A stretch of 64,000 bases of DNA. Origin: Massilia sp. Root335 (GTDB lineage: Bacteria; Pseudomonadota; Gammaproteobacteria; Burkholderiales; Burkholderiaceae_D). Shown here in pieces: positions 1-9,268 of the stretch. The position numbers were made by a program, and so were the translations under genes. The stretch spans positions 79,114 to 143,113 of the forward strand of contig NZ_LMCY01000048.1 of the NCBI RefSeq assembly GCF_001425685.1, written 5' to 3'. The notes beneath the pieces were generated by a model. The model was not told the DNA's origin, did not search any database, and worked only from the letters and a program-made list of their open reading frames with translations. Position 1 is the first letter of the stretch. Every line of letters starts with the position of its first letter.

Positions 1-118
1 TGGGATTGTGCGCCGCATCGGGCACCAGCATTTCCCAGAAATGGAACATCAGGACGCAAAACGCGGCGGTACCGCGCAGGCCGTCGAGAACCTCGTAGTG
101 AGATTTGGAAGGGGGCAT
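1..118 (-). CDS. acyltransferase family 3 protein, N-terminal fragment
   Basis: Only the first 39 codons are inside the window; the gene continues past the left edge. Translation of the minus strand from the ATG at 116-118 gives a start with 'YEVLDGLRGTAAF' followed by 'MFHFWEML'. This is the typical opening of the acyltransferase-3 (OafA/NodX-like) family, where the L-D-G-L-R-G motif leads into the first membrane helix and a conserved His. Such proteins acylate surface polysaccharides or lipids from the inner membrane. The substrate cannot be inferred. The gene is divergent from the LytS-type kinase. The family call rests on this short motif only. Confidence 0.65.
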   Translation of the reverse strand, partial: MPPSKSHYEVLDGLRGTAAFCVLMFHFWEMLVPDAAHNP

Positions 119-180
119 CGAATCGGGTCTCCGTAGTTGAAATCGCACGGCCGACGGTCCGCTCTGGCGGCGGTGAAGTA

Positions 181-207
181 TTGACGATCGGACGGCTGCG
201 GTAGAAT
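181..207 (+). promoter_or_regulatory. possible sigma-70 promoter for the LytS/LytTR pair
   Basis: TTGACG (181-186) and TAGAAT (202-207) lie upstream of the LytS-type kinase gene. The spacing of 15 bases (16 if the -35 is read one base earlier) is short, which lowers confidence. No other convincing promoter is seen between the divergent genes. Confidence 0.35.
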
Positions 208-213
208 GCCTAA

Positions 214-232
214 TTGCAAGTGCGCCTTGCAA
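214..232. promoter_or_regulatory. perfect 7-bp inverted repeat near the presumed transcription start
   Basis: TTGCAAG-N5-CTTGCAA is a perfect inverted repeat centred about 20 bases downstream of the candidate -10 box of the kinase/regulator pair. The position suits an operator or a 5'-UTR stem. LytTR proteins usually bind direct repeats, so autoregulation by the downstream regulator is not implied. Confidence 0.4.
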
Positions 233-324
233 CGGCCTTGTGACAGTCCGGATCATGCTGTTGCAGGGCGGTTGACCGGCACCGTCAGCCGGGCAGCCGC
301 CGCCAGCGCGATGCACGCCCCAGA

Positions 325-1419
325 ATGGATCATCGGCCAGTGAAACCTCGACACACACGCATCGTCGCCGCCGCCATGGCGTGGACCGCCATCGGCGGCG
401 TTTTCGCACTGCCGGACATCTTGCGCGGCGGCGGCTACAACGCCCTCTTTTCCATCATCATCAACTGGTGGTTATGGGGCGCGCTGACACCGCTGATCAA
501 AAGCCTGGACGACCGCCTGTCCGCGACGTTCAAGCGCCCCGTGCAACTGCTGGCGGCGCACGCGGCATGCGGCCTGCCGGTCACGGTGCTGTACGTCGCG
601 GCGGCCGCGGCGCTGGAAGACTGCCTCGGCCTCCTCCCGTGGAATCCCTGGACCGAGCCGATTGGCCTGCTCGACTGGCTCTATTGGGCGCTGCTGGTGT
701 ACTGCATCATCCTGGGCGCGCTGACCGGCTTGCGCTACTACCGGCGCGCACTCGTCGACGAATTGCAGATCGAGCGCCTGAAGCGCGGCTTTCTCGAAGC
801 CCAGCTGAACGCGCTGCGTACCCAGCTCGATCCCCATTTCCTGTTCAACACGCTGAACGGCATTTCCGCCTGCGTCGAGCACGAGCCCAGGCTGGCACGC
901 AAGATGATCGAGCACCTGGGCGACCTGCTGCGTTTTTCGCTGGATACGAGGAACCGGCAGGAAGTGGCCCTGGCCGACGAACTTGCGTTCCTGGAACATT
1001 ACTTCGCGCTGCACCGGGTGCGATTCGGCGAACGGCTCTCGATCGCGGTGTCCGTCATGCCGGAGGTGAAGCACGCGCGCATCCCGTCCCTGCTGCTGCA
1101 ACCCCTGGTGGAAAACGCGATCGAGCACGGCATCGCGCAGCGCGTTTCCGGCGGGCGCGTCACCGTGTCGGCGCGCCGCGTCGACGACCGGGTCGAGATC
1201 CGCGTGATCGACGACGGCGTCGGCCTGCCGCCCGGCTGGACGATGGCGCGCGCGCAAGGCGTGGGCATCAGCGTGACGCGCGACCGCCTGCTGGCGATGT
1301 ACCCGTCCGGCGCCAGCACGTTCCACGTGATGCCGCACGCGGACGGCGGCACCGAGGCGAACATCGTCCTGCCCCTGGCCCTGATGAGAGAGGACATGCA
1401 TGCACGCCCCATTGGCTAA
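325..1419 (+). CDS. LytS/YehU-type sensor histidine kinase
   Basis: Membrane histidine kinase of the His_kinase (LytS/YehU/AlgZ) family, 364 residues. Four hydrophobic segments at about 13-30, 40-56, 75-97 and 117-137 form the membrane part, with no large periplasmic sensor. A short coiled linker follows. The phospho-acceptor motif 'LDPHFLFNTLNGI' puts the acceptor at His171, and the N-box reads 'LLLQPLVENAIEHG'. The C-terminal ATPase ends with a glycine-rich 'GVGISVTRDRLLAMYP' region. The gene overlaps the following LytTR regulator by 20 bases, so the two form a translationally coupled two-component system. The signal sensed is unknown. Confidence 0.9.
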   Translation: MDHRPVKPRHTRIVAAAMAWTAIGGVFALPDILRGGGYNALFSIIINWWLWGALTPLIKSLDDRLSATFKRPVQLLAAHAACGLPVTVLYVAAAAALEDCLGLLPWNPWTEPIGLLDWLYWALLVYCIILGALTGLRYYRRALVDELQIERLKRGFLEAQLNALRTQLDPHFLFNTLNGISACVEHEPRLARKMIEHLGDLLRFSLDTRNRQEVALADELAFLEHYFALHRVRFGERLSIAVSVMPEVKHARIPSLLLQPLVENAIEHGIAQRVSGGRVTVSARRVDDRVEIRVIDDGVGLPPGWTMARAQGVGISVTRDRLLAMYPSGASTFHVMPHADGGTEANIVLPLALMREDMHARPIG

Positions 1420-2155
1420 GCCGCTGAAGGTACTCGTGGTCGACGACGAGGCGCTGGCGCGGCGGCGCCTCGTCGACCTGCTGGGCAAGATGGCCGACGT
1501 CGCCGAGGTGCTCGAAGCCGCCGATGGTCAGGCCGCGGTGCACATGCTGGACAGCCGGCATCCCGACCTGGTCTTCCTGGACATGCAGATGCCCGGGCCG
1601 TCCGGCCTGGACGTCGTCGCTGCCGTCGGCGCCGGGCGCATGCCCGTCACCGTGTTCGTCACCGCCCATGACCAGTACGCGATCCGTGCCTTCGAGGCCG
1701 ATGCGCTCGACTATCTGCTCAAGCCGTTCAGCGACGAGCGCTTCGAGGCCGCCATGCAGCGGGTCCGCAGGCGGCTGGAAGAACGCCGCCCGCCGCCCGC
1801 ACCCGTCGAGGAGCCGGCACGGTGGGACCGGCTGGTGGTGAAATGCGCGGGCGCCACCCATTTCGTGAAGACCACCGACATCGACTGGATCGAAGCCGTC
1901 GGCGTGTACGTCAACCTGTACATCGGCGGCAAGGCGATGCTGTACCGCGCACCGATCCATCTGCTGGCCGACAAGCTCGATCCGGCCCATTTCGTCCGCA
2001 TCCACCGCTCGGCCATCGTCAATCTCGAGAGCATCCTGCGCCTGGAACCGATCTCGCACGGCGAGTTCGACGTGGTGCTGAAGCACGGCGGGCGCACCAA
2101 GGTCAGCCGGACATTCCGCAGCCAGCTGGAAAAGCGGCTGGGCCAGGCGCTGTAG
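1400..2155 (+). CDS. LytTR-family response regulator
   Basis: Cytoplasmic response regulator of 251 residues. The N-terminal receiver has 'VVDDEALARRRL', phospho-acceptor Asp61 in 'FLDMQMPGPSGLD' and Lys108 in 'YLLKPF'. The C-terminal LytTR DNA-binding domain covers about 142-246, with 'IDWIEAVGVYVNLY' and the conserved 'FVRIHRSAIVN'. It is the cognate partner of the overlapping LytS-type kinase. This architecture is that of AlgR/YehT/LytR. Targets are unknown, although the inverted repeat upstream of the kinase is one candidate. Confidence 0.93.
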   Translation: MHAPLAKPLKVLVVDDEALARRRLVDLLGKMADVAEVLEAADGQAAVHMLDSRHPDLVFLDMQMPGPSGLDVVAAVGAGRMPVTVFVTAHDQYAIRAFEADALDYLLKPFSDERFEAAMQRVRRRLEERRPPPAPVEEPARWDRLVVKCAGATHFVKTTDIDWIEAVGVYVNLYIGGKAMLYRAPIHLLADKLDPAHFVRIHRSAIVNLESILRLEPISHGEFDVVLKHGGRTKVSRTFRSQLEKRLGQAL

Positions 2156-2164
2156 GGACGCTCC

Positions 2165-3868
2165 CTACGCCACCTCGGCGATCGTCCCGCTCGTCGCGCC
2201 GCCTTCGGCCGCCGGCTGCAACTGCGCCAGCTGCTCGATCAACTGGGCGAAGCGCTGCTGCCCCGGCAGCAGCCGGTCGACGTGGTGCAGCACGTCGTAG
2301 GCCTCGGCCGACATGGCGCCGTCGTAGCCGTGCTGCTGCAGGTACGAGACGAGGATCTGGGCCGCGTTGAACAAAATACGCTGGTTGTTCGGCACCTTCT
2401 TGCGCGCCTGCCGCATCCACTCGACCGCATCCTTGAGCTTGCCCGTCTTCCACAGCAGCACGCCCTGGTTCATCAGGTCGGTCGCTTCCTTCTTCGAGGC
2501 GCGAATGAGGTCCTGGCCCTCGTCGCCGAGGCGCGCCTTGTCGAAGATTTGCTGCACTTCGTCGAGCAGCAGCGGGTTGTCGTGGTTGTTGCGGATTACG
2601 TAGCACAGCAGCTCGACCGGCGCATCCTTCACGCCCACCGCGAACAGCAGCGTCGCCAGTTCCAGGCAGGTCGGGATGTCGGGCCTGTCCTCGGTCGCGT
2701 TCAGCAGGGCCTCCAGCTCGTCGCCGGCCTTGCGCGCGCGCCGGTAGTCGCCGCTCTCGTGATAGACGAGGCCCTCGGTGATCTTGGAACGCAGGGCGAT
2801 GTCCGGATAGTCGGCGGCGAATTCGCGCTGGACCTGCAGCAGCAGTTGCAGCGCTTCCTTCGCATCGTTCTTCTGGCCGCACACGCGCGCCAGGCCGAGG
2901 TAGGCGTCGGGCGTCTTGAGGATCGAATACTCGCCGATCGCGATGCATTTGCGGAAGGCCTTTTCGGCCATCTGCACATTGCCCACCTTGAGCGCCACGT
3001 TGCCGAGGTTGCGCTGGCGCGGCACGGAGTTCGGCGACAGCCTGGCGGCCCGTTCGAGGATCGCGCAGGACTCCTCCAGCTTGCCGAGGTTCTGGTAGGC
3101 CAGCGCGAGCTGGTCGTAGGCGTCGATGTAGTAGCGGTTTTCGGCGATCACGCTCTGGAAGGATTGGCGCGCCTGTTCGAATTCGCCGTTGGCCATGCGG
3201 ATCTTGGCGATGCCGGCGCGCGCCCACTGGTACTCGCGCTGCTCCAGCACGCGCTCGTACACCTCGCGCGCCTTGGCCGGCTCGCCGCTCTTTTCCATCA
3301 GCTTCGCCTTCATGCGCAGCAGGTCGAGTTCGTGCGCCTTGTGCGCCTCCATCGCCGCGTCGCACATGCGCGCCGCGCGCAGGTAGTCCTTCTCGGCATA
3401 GGCCTGGTCGATGAGGCGGAAGATCTGCTTCTTGTGCCACACGCGGTTCAGGCGCGTGAGCAGCACGCCTTCCGTGATCGGCTTGATCAGGTAGGCGTCC
3501 GGCTGGTGCTCGGCCGCGCCCATCACGGATTCCACGCTCTTTTCGGCCGATACCATCAGCCACACGGTGCTCGGGTTCACGAGGTTGCGCACGCGCGCTT
3601 CCTCCAGCACCTGCTGGCCGTTCTTGCCGTCGCCGAGGTTGTAGTCGCACAGGACGACGTCGTAGCGGATGCGCGTCAGCAGGCCCATCGCCTCGCCGCC
3701 GGACGACGCCTGGTCGATGTTCTTCGCGCCCAGGCTGCGCAGGCTTTCGCGCAGCAGCTGGCGCACGCCGACGAAGTCGTCGACGATCAGGTAGTTCTTG
3801 TCGGCCCAGCCGATCTCGCCCACGGTCTTGGCCGGAGCGTTCGCGGGCACATTGGCAGGCGCGTTCAT
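2165..3868 (-). CDS. receiver-TPR response regulator
   Basis: 567 residues. An Ala/Pro-rich start is followed by a CheY-like receiver (about 22-145; phospho-acceptor Asp75 in 'VVLCDYNLGDGKNG'), then a long array of tetratricopeptide repeats (about 170-440) and a helical C-terminus. There is no DNA-binding or enzymatic output domain, so it should signal through protein contacts made by the TPRs. The ATG at 3866-3868 overlaps the stop of the upstream kinase by four bases (ATGA), indicating translational coupling. It is convergent with the LytTR gene with only 9 bases between stops. The process controlled is unknown. Confidence 0.88.
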   Translation of the reverse strand: MNAPANVPANAPAKTVGEIGWADKNYLIVDDFVGVRQLLRESLRSLGAKNIDQASSGGEAMGLLTRIRYDVVLCDYNLGDGKNGQQVLEEARVRNLVNPSTVWLMVSAEKSVESVMGAAEHQPDAYLIKPITEGVLLTRLNRVWHKKQIFRLIDQAYAEKDYLRAARMCDAAMEAHKAHELDLLRMKAKLMEKSGEPAKAREVYERVLEQREYQWARAGIAKIRMANGEFEQARQSFQSVIAENRYYIDAYDQLALAYQNLGKLEESCAILERAARLSPNSVPRQRNLGNVALKVGNVQMAEKAFRKCIAIGEYSILKTPDAYLGLARVCGQKNDAKEALQLLLQVQREFAADYPDIALRSKITEGLVYHESGDYRRARKAGDELEALLNATEDRPDIPTCLELATLLFAVGVKDAPVELLCYVIRNNHDNPLLLDEVQQIFDKARLGDEGQDLIRASKKEATDLMNQGVLLWKTGKLKDAVEWMRQARKKVPNNQRILFNAAQILVSYLQQHGYDGAMSAEAYDVLHHVDRLLPGQQRFAQLIEQLAQLQPAAEGGATSGTIAEVA

Positions 3869-4587
3869 GGCAGGTTCAGGATGAAGCAGCCGCCGCCGTA
3901 GCGGCCGCCGTTCTCGAGGCGCAGCAGGCCGCGCCGCTCGCGGTGGCGGTGCATCTTCGCGACCTCGCTCGAAAAATACAGGCCCAGTCCCGCGCTGTTG
4001 GTCAGGAAGTTCATGCCGCCCGCCGTGTCGCGCGTCGCGATCGCGCCGGCTTTCAGCAGCGCCGGCGGATAACCGGGCCCGTTGTCCTCCACGCGCAGTT
4101 CGAGCCAGCCGTCGTCGGTCGCGCGGATCACCAGGCGCACCGTGTCGCACGTGTAGTGGATGGCGTTGTTGATCGCATGCGACAGCACGCCCACGATCAG
4201 GTCTTCGTCGAAATGCCAGACGAGTGCCGGATCGTAGTCCAGCTCCAGCTTGATGCCGCGCGACGTCAGCAGCACGCGCTCCAGCGCCACCACCTGGTCG
4301 ACCAGCTGGCCCAGTTCGAGCGGCTGCACGTCGAACGGATACGCGGGCGTGCCCACCTGCTTGTACAGCGCGAGCAGCTGCATCAGGTTGTCGTTCAGGC
4401 GCTTGGTCTGGTACAGCATGTGCGCCATCTGCGTGTACTCGGGGTCCGTCTGCGCCGATGCCTGCGAAGAATGCGCGACCAGCAGCCGCTCCAGCGTCCC
4501 GGACAGGACGCTGATCGAATTCTTCATGTCGTGCGCGGTCGAGGCGAGAAACAGGGACAGCTCGGGCGCGTCGGGTGTGTCGTCCAT
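3865..4587 (-). CDS. soluble sensor histidine kinase
   Basis: About 240 residues with no membrane segment and no recognisable input domain. The dimerisation/phospho-acceptor helix has 'STAHDMKNSISVLSG' (acceptor His19), followed by a HATPase domain with an N-box around 'HAINNAIHYT' and G-box 'VEDNGPGYPP', then 'GLGLYFSSEVA'. Its short length suggests that the signal comes from another protein. The ATG at 4585-4587 is preferred over upstream in-frame codons because it begins just before the conserved helix. It is the obvious partner of the overlapping receiver-TPR protein. Confidence 0.85.
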   Translation of the reverse strand: MDDTPDAPELSLFLASTAHDMKNSISVLSGTLERLLVAHSSQASAQTDPEYTQMAHMLYQTKRLNDNLMQLLALYKQVGTPAYPFDVQPLELGQLVDQVVALERVLLTSRGIKLELDYDPALVWHFDEDLIVGVLSHAINNAIHYTCDTVRLVIRATDDGWLELRVEDNGPGYPPALLKAGAIATRDTAGGMNFLTNSAGLGLYFSSEVAKMHRHRERRGLLRLENGGRYGGGCFILNLP

Positions 4588-4621
4588 GTCCGGTTCATGT
4601 GTAAAATGTTGCTTTGCACAC

Positions 4622-4654
4622 ATTATACCTTTGAAACTTTCGGTTTCCCGAAAG
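4622..4654 (-). promoter_or_regulatory. TATAAT box beside a 7-bp inverted repeat
   Basis: On the minus strand CTTTCGG-N4-CCGAAAG (4637-4654) is followed 9 bases later by a consensus TATAAT (4622-4627), about 35 bases upstream of the soluble kinase start. The repeat covers the expected -35 region, so it could be an operator. It also lies right after the mnmC stop and could work as a weak terminator, though no T-run follows it. Confidence 0.45.
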
Positions 4655-4657
4655 AAA

Positions 4658-6316
4658 TCAATTTTCGGCGTCCGGCCCCCGCGGCGCGCGGCGTGCGCGC
4701 AACACGAAGCGGGCCGGGTCGAGGGCATCGACGAGGCTGGATTCGAGCGGCAGCGGTTCGCCCTCGATCCCTGCTGCCAGCAGTTCGGCGGCAAAGCCCG
4801 CCCAGATCAGGCCGCGCGACGCATAGCCGAGCAGCCCGTACAGGCCCGGATGGCGCGGCACGTCGCGCAGGCGTTCGGTGGTGCCGGCGGCGGCGAAGTC
4901 GGGCAGGCGGCCCACCAGCGGCAGGCGGTCCGGCGCGACGCTGCGAAAGCCGACCCGCCCCTCCAGCGGCGCATCCCTGGCGGCCTCCGGATCGGACAGC
5001 AGCCCGCGCAGGCGCTCCAGGTTTTCCGCGTGGCTTTGCGGCGACAGGTCCGGGTTCGGGTCGGCGTCGTAGGTCGCGCCCGCGCTGCACACGCCGCCAG
5101 ACGCCGGCGTCAGATAGGCTTCGCGGCACAGCACGACCGGCAGCTTCGGCACCATGTCGGCCGGCACGTGCGACACCTGCCCGCGCAACGTCGTCAGCGG
5201 CAGCGGCGCGGCCTGCGGCACGTCGGCGGCGCCGGCGCCGTTGGCCAGGATCAGGTTCGGCGCGCAGGCCACGGTGGCGCCCTGCGCGTCCGTCAGGCGC
5301 CAGCGCTCGCCGTCGCGTTCGATGCGCACGTCGCCCACGCCGAAGCGGCGCTCCAGGCGGCCGCCGCACGCGGCCAGCATCGCCTCGCACACGCTGCCGG
5401 GCCGCGCCCAGCCGGCGCCGCGGAACAGCCAGCCGCCGTCCGGCGCCGGCAGGCCGAGCAGCGCTTCCGCCTCGGGCCGTTCCAGCCACTGGGCGAAATC
5501 GGGCGGCAGGGAGGTGTCCGCCGCGATGGCGCGCTGCACGTCGGCATGGCCGGCGTCACGCGCCAGCTGCAGCACGCCGCAGGTGTCGCCCTCGATGGCG
5601 CGGCCGATGCCGCCCAGGCGTTCCCAGTGGCGCAGCGCGTACAGATAGGCCGCGCGCGTCAGGCGCGTGGGCACGTTGTCGTCTTTCGACAGCAGCGGCA
5701 TGAAGATGCCGGCCAGGTTGCCCGACGCTTCCATCGCCGGCTGCGGCTGGCGGTCGACGAGCGTGACCTGCCACCCGCGCGCGCACAGGCGCTCGGCCGC
5801 GGCGGCACCGGCGATGCCGGCGCCGAGCACGATGACGCGCCGCTCGGGCGCGGGCGGCGCCGGCGGCCGCGGCTTGCGGCTGGCGAAGCGCGCGCGGCGG
5901 CCATCGGCATCGAACACGAAGCCTTGCGCCGTCAGCGCCGCGACCTGGTCCGGCGTGAGGCCTTGCGCGAGCAGGCAGGCGTTCTGCGCGGCCACGCGCG
6001 CCACGTGGCGCGCGAATCCGGTGCCGGCGTGTTCGATGTCGTGCAGGCGGAACAGGTCGACGCGCGCCGTCAGCTGGGCCAGCGCGTCCTCGAGCGGTGC
6101 GCTGAGCAGGTCGAGCGTCACGCCCGGCTCGGCCTGCGGCATGCGGTGGAAGCCCGGCAGCAGGTGGTCGCACAGGGCGATCACGTGCAGGTTGGGCGAG
6201 CGCTGCGGATCGGTGCGCCAGACGTCGGTCAGGACGCGGATCGCGGCGCCGTCGCCGTAGTGCGCATCGAAGACGGTGAAGCGGGCCCGGTTGTGCCACC
6301 CTTCGCGATAGTCCAT
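4658..6316 (-). CDS. mnmC: MnmC-type tRNA cmnm5U-modifying protein with a degenerate methyltransferase half
   Basis: 552 residues from the ATG at 6314-6316. MnmC normally joins an N-terminal SAM methyltransferase to a C-terminal FAD oxidoreductase that act in mnm5(s2)U34 tRNA biogenesis. The FAD half is intact: dinucleotide motif G-A-G-I-A-G at 165-170, then 'ASGNLAGIFMPLLSK' and a DAO-type C-terminus. The N-terminal 150 residues keep the length and general order of the methyltransferase. However, the family's glycine-rich 'ETGFGTGLNF' SAM loop is replaced by 'DAHYGDGAAIRV', and the 'DGFAPAKNPDMW' motif is not present. The MnmD activity is therefore probably lost. It lies four bases downstream of tag, in an operon. 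Confidence 0.82.
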   Translation of the reverse strand: MDYREGWHNRARFTVFDAHYGDGAAIRVLTDVWRTDPQRSPNLHVIALCDHLLPGFHRMPQAEPGVTLDLLSAPLEDALAQLTARVDLFRLHDIEHAGTGFARHVARVAAQNACLLAQGLTPDQVAALTAQGFVFDADGRRARFASRKPRPPAPPAPERRVIVLGAGIAGAAAAERLCARGWQVTLVDRQPQPAMEASGNLAGIFMPLLSKDDNVPTRLTRAAYLYALRHWERLGGIGRAIEGDTCGVLQLARDAGHADVQRAIAADTSLPPDFAQWLERPEAEALLGLPAPDGGWLFRGAGWARPGSVCEAMLAACGGRLERRFGVGDVRIERDGERWRLTDAQGATVACAPNLILANGAGAADVPQAAPLPLTTLRGQVSHVPADMVPKLPVVLCREAYLTPASGGVCSAGATYDADPNPDLSPQSHAENLERLRGLLSDPEAARDAPLEGRVGFRSVAPDRLPLVGRLPDFAAAGTTERLRDVPRHPGLYGLLGYASRGLIWAGFAAELLAAGIEGEPLPLESSLVDALDPARFVLRARRAPRGPDAEN

Positions 6317-6320
6317 GGCG

Positions 6321-6884
6321 TCACCTCCGGCGCCGGCACAGGCAGGCGCGGTCGTGGTCGTCCACCATGCCGATGCCCTGCATGTAGGCATACACGATGG
6401 TCGATCCGACGAACTTGAAGCCGCGCCTGGCCAGGTCTTTCGAAATGCGGTCGGACAGGTCGGTGCGGGCCGGCCTGCTGCCCGGCGGCCAGTCGTTGAC
6501 GATGGGGCGGCCGTCGACGAAGGCCCACAGGTAGCCGTCGAGCGTGAGGCCGTCCGCGCGCAGGCGCAGGTAGGCCCTGGCGTTGTTGATGGCGGCCGCG
6601 ACCTTCAGGCGGTTGCGCACGATGCCCGGATCGGCCAACAGGTCGGCCACCCTGGCGTCGTCGTAGCGCGCGATTTTTTCCGCATCCCAGCCGTCGAAGG
6701 CGATGCGGTAGTTGTCGCGCTTGTTCAGGATCGTTTCCCACGACAGTCCCGCCTGCGCGCCTTCGAGGTTGAGCATCTCGAACAGCGTCGTCTCGTCGTG
6801 GCACGGTACGCCCCACTCGTGGTCGTGGTAGGCGATGTAGCGCGGATTGGCCGGGTTGGCCCAGGTGCAGCGGATGTCGTTCAT
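6321..6884 (-). CDS. tag: DNA-3-methyladenine glycosylase I
   Basis: Base-excision repair glycosylase that removes 3-methyladenine, 187 residues, the usual size. The Tag signature is clear: Cys6 and His20 in 'YHDHEWGVP', 'LEGAQAGLSWETIL', 'FVGSTIVYAYMQGIGMVDDH', and a final H-x3-C that completes the zinc site. Its stop lies four bases from the mnmC start, so the two are co-transcribed. AGTATA at 6891-6896 (TATACT on the minus strand) is close enough upstream to be a -10 box. The tail is short and Arg-rich. Confidence 0.95.
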   Translation of the reverse strand: MNDIRCTWANPANPRYIAYHDHEWGVPCHDETTLFEMLNLEGAQAGLSWETILNKRDNYRIAFDGWDAEKIARYDDARVADLLADPGIVRNRLKVAAAINNARAYLRLRADGLTLDGYLWAFVDGRPIVNDWPPGSRPARTDLSDRISKDLARRGFKFVGSTIVYAYMQGIGMVDDHDRACLCRRRR

Positions 6885-6977
6885 ACATCAAGTATAAACC
6901 TGTCGGGACGTCGCGCCACGTCCACGCCGCGGCCGATTTTTATTGTCGCCAAACCAATTTGATTTACACTTGCGGCC

Positions 6978-8021
<1,044 letters not shown>

Positions 8022-8028
8022 GACGGCC

Positions 8029-9195
8029 ATGAACGACGCGACCGTCATGGCCGGCCCGAACGCGCGCGGCGACTTCTTCCGCCAGCTGCAGCAGCTGACG
8101 ACGCGCATCCACGCCACGCGCAACGTCGACGAGATCATGCTCGACCTGTCCGAAGGCATCTGCGCCCTGTTCGCGGCGGACCGCCTGACGATCTACACGG
8201 TCGGCGAGGACAAGGCCAGCCTCGTCTCCAAGGTCAAGACGGGCATGACGTCGTTCCGCCAGCTGCGCCTGCCGATCTCGGCGCAGAGCGTCGCCGGCTA
8301 CGCCGCGCTGGCGCGCCGCCTGCTCAACCTGACCGACGTCTACGATGCGGCCGAACTGCAGCGCTACGCGGCCGACCTGCGCTTCCAGCAGGGCGTGGAC
8401 CGGCGCACGGGCTATCGCACGACGCAGATGCTGGTCGTCCCGATCATGCACGACGACGACGTGATCGGTGTCTTCCAGCTCATCAACAACCTGCGCGGCG
8501 GCCCGTTCGACAGCACCGTGGTCGAAGGCGCGCGCTACCTGTGCGACACGCTCGCCATCGCATTCGCCCAGCGCCGCCAGGAAGCAAGGCGCGAACGCAC
8601 CGGCTTCGTCGGCGCGCTGGGTTCCCGGCTGCTGCCCCGCGAGCAGGTCGAGCAGGCGGTGGAACAGGCGCGCGCACAGGGCCGCGACGTCGAGGACGTG
8701 CTGCTCGACGACTTCAAGCTGAAACTGCCCGTCGTCGGGCGCGCGCTGGCGGACCATTTCGCCGTCCCCTACCTCGCCTTCCATCCCGGACGGCGCGTGC
8801 CGGCGGAGCTCCTCGCCGGCATGGACCGCGCGGCCGCCGAAGTGCGCCAGTGGCTGCCGGTGGAACGCAACGAGCACGCGCTGTACGTCGTCTGCATCGA
8901 CCCGGAAAAGGTCAAGGCGGACGACGCCGTCACGACCCTGTTCCCGCAGGCGCGCCCCGTGTTCTGCGTGACGACGCGGCGCGATTTCGCGGCCATGCTC
9001 GACCAGTACTTCGGCGCGGCCGCGACGCCCGCCGCGCTCGCGCCCGCGCGCGCGGACAAGCTGGTCGACACCGTGGCGGCAATGGTGGCGGGCAGCCACC
9101 GCGAGGGCCTGTCGGACCTGCGCATCGAGACGGCGCCGGGCGACCGGCCGGGCGAGATCCGCTTCACCGTCAGCGGCATCCTGCGGCTGCCCTGA
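8029..9195 (+). CDS. GAF-MshEN protein with a truncated PilB/GspE-like C-terminus
   Basis: 388 residues, starting 8 bases after the kinase. A GAF domain (about 20-185) is followed by a region resembling the MshEN/GSPII_E_N domain (about 195-325, 'LGSRLLPREQVEQAVEQA' and 'HFAVPYLAFHP'), a fold that can bind c-di-GMP. The last 45 residues ('LSDLRIE', then 'RFTVSGILRLP') look like the first strands of a GspE/PilB ATPase ('SDIHIE ... RFRIDGVLR'). The protein then stops, so there is no Walker A or B motif. It is likely a signalling relic of an assembly ATPase. The N-terminus begins M-N-D-A-T-V-M, similar to the kinase tail repeats. Function unproven. Confidence 0.75.
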   Translation: MNDATVMAGPNARGDFFRQLQQLTTRIHATRNVDEIMLDLSEGICALFAADRLTIYTVGEDKASLVSKVKTGMTSFRQLRLPISAQSVAGYAALARRLLNLTDVYDAAELQRYAADLRFQQGVDRRTGYRTTQMLVVPIMHDDDVIGVFQLINNLRGGPFDSTVVEGARYLCDTLAIAFAQRRQEARRERTGFVGALGSRLLPREQVEQAVEQARAQGRDVEDVLLDDFKLKLPVVGRALADHFAVPYLAFHPGRRVPAELLAGMDRAAAEVRQWLPVERNEHALYVVCIDPEKVKADDAVTTLFPQARPVFCVTTRRDFAAMLDQYFGAAATPAALAPARADKLVDTVAAMVAGSHREGLSDLRIETAPGDRPGEIRFTVSGILRLP

Positions 9196-9268
9196 AAATC
9201 GCCAACGCCTTCTGCCCACGTGCTAGCATGCAGCCCTCGTATTTATTTCACAACCGTACGCGCCGCCG

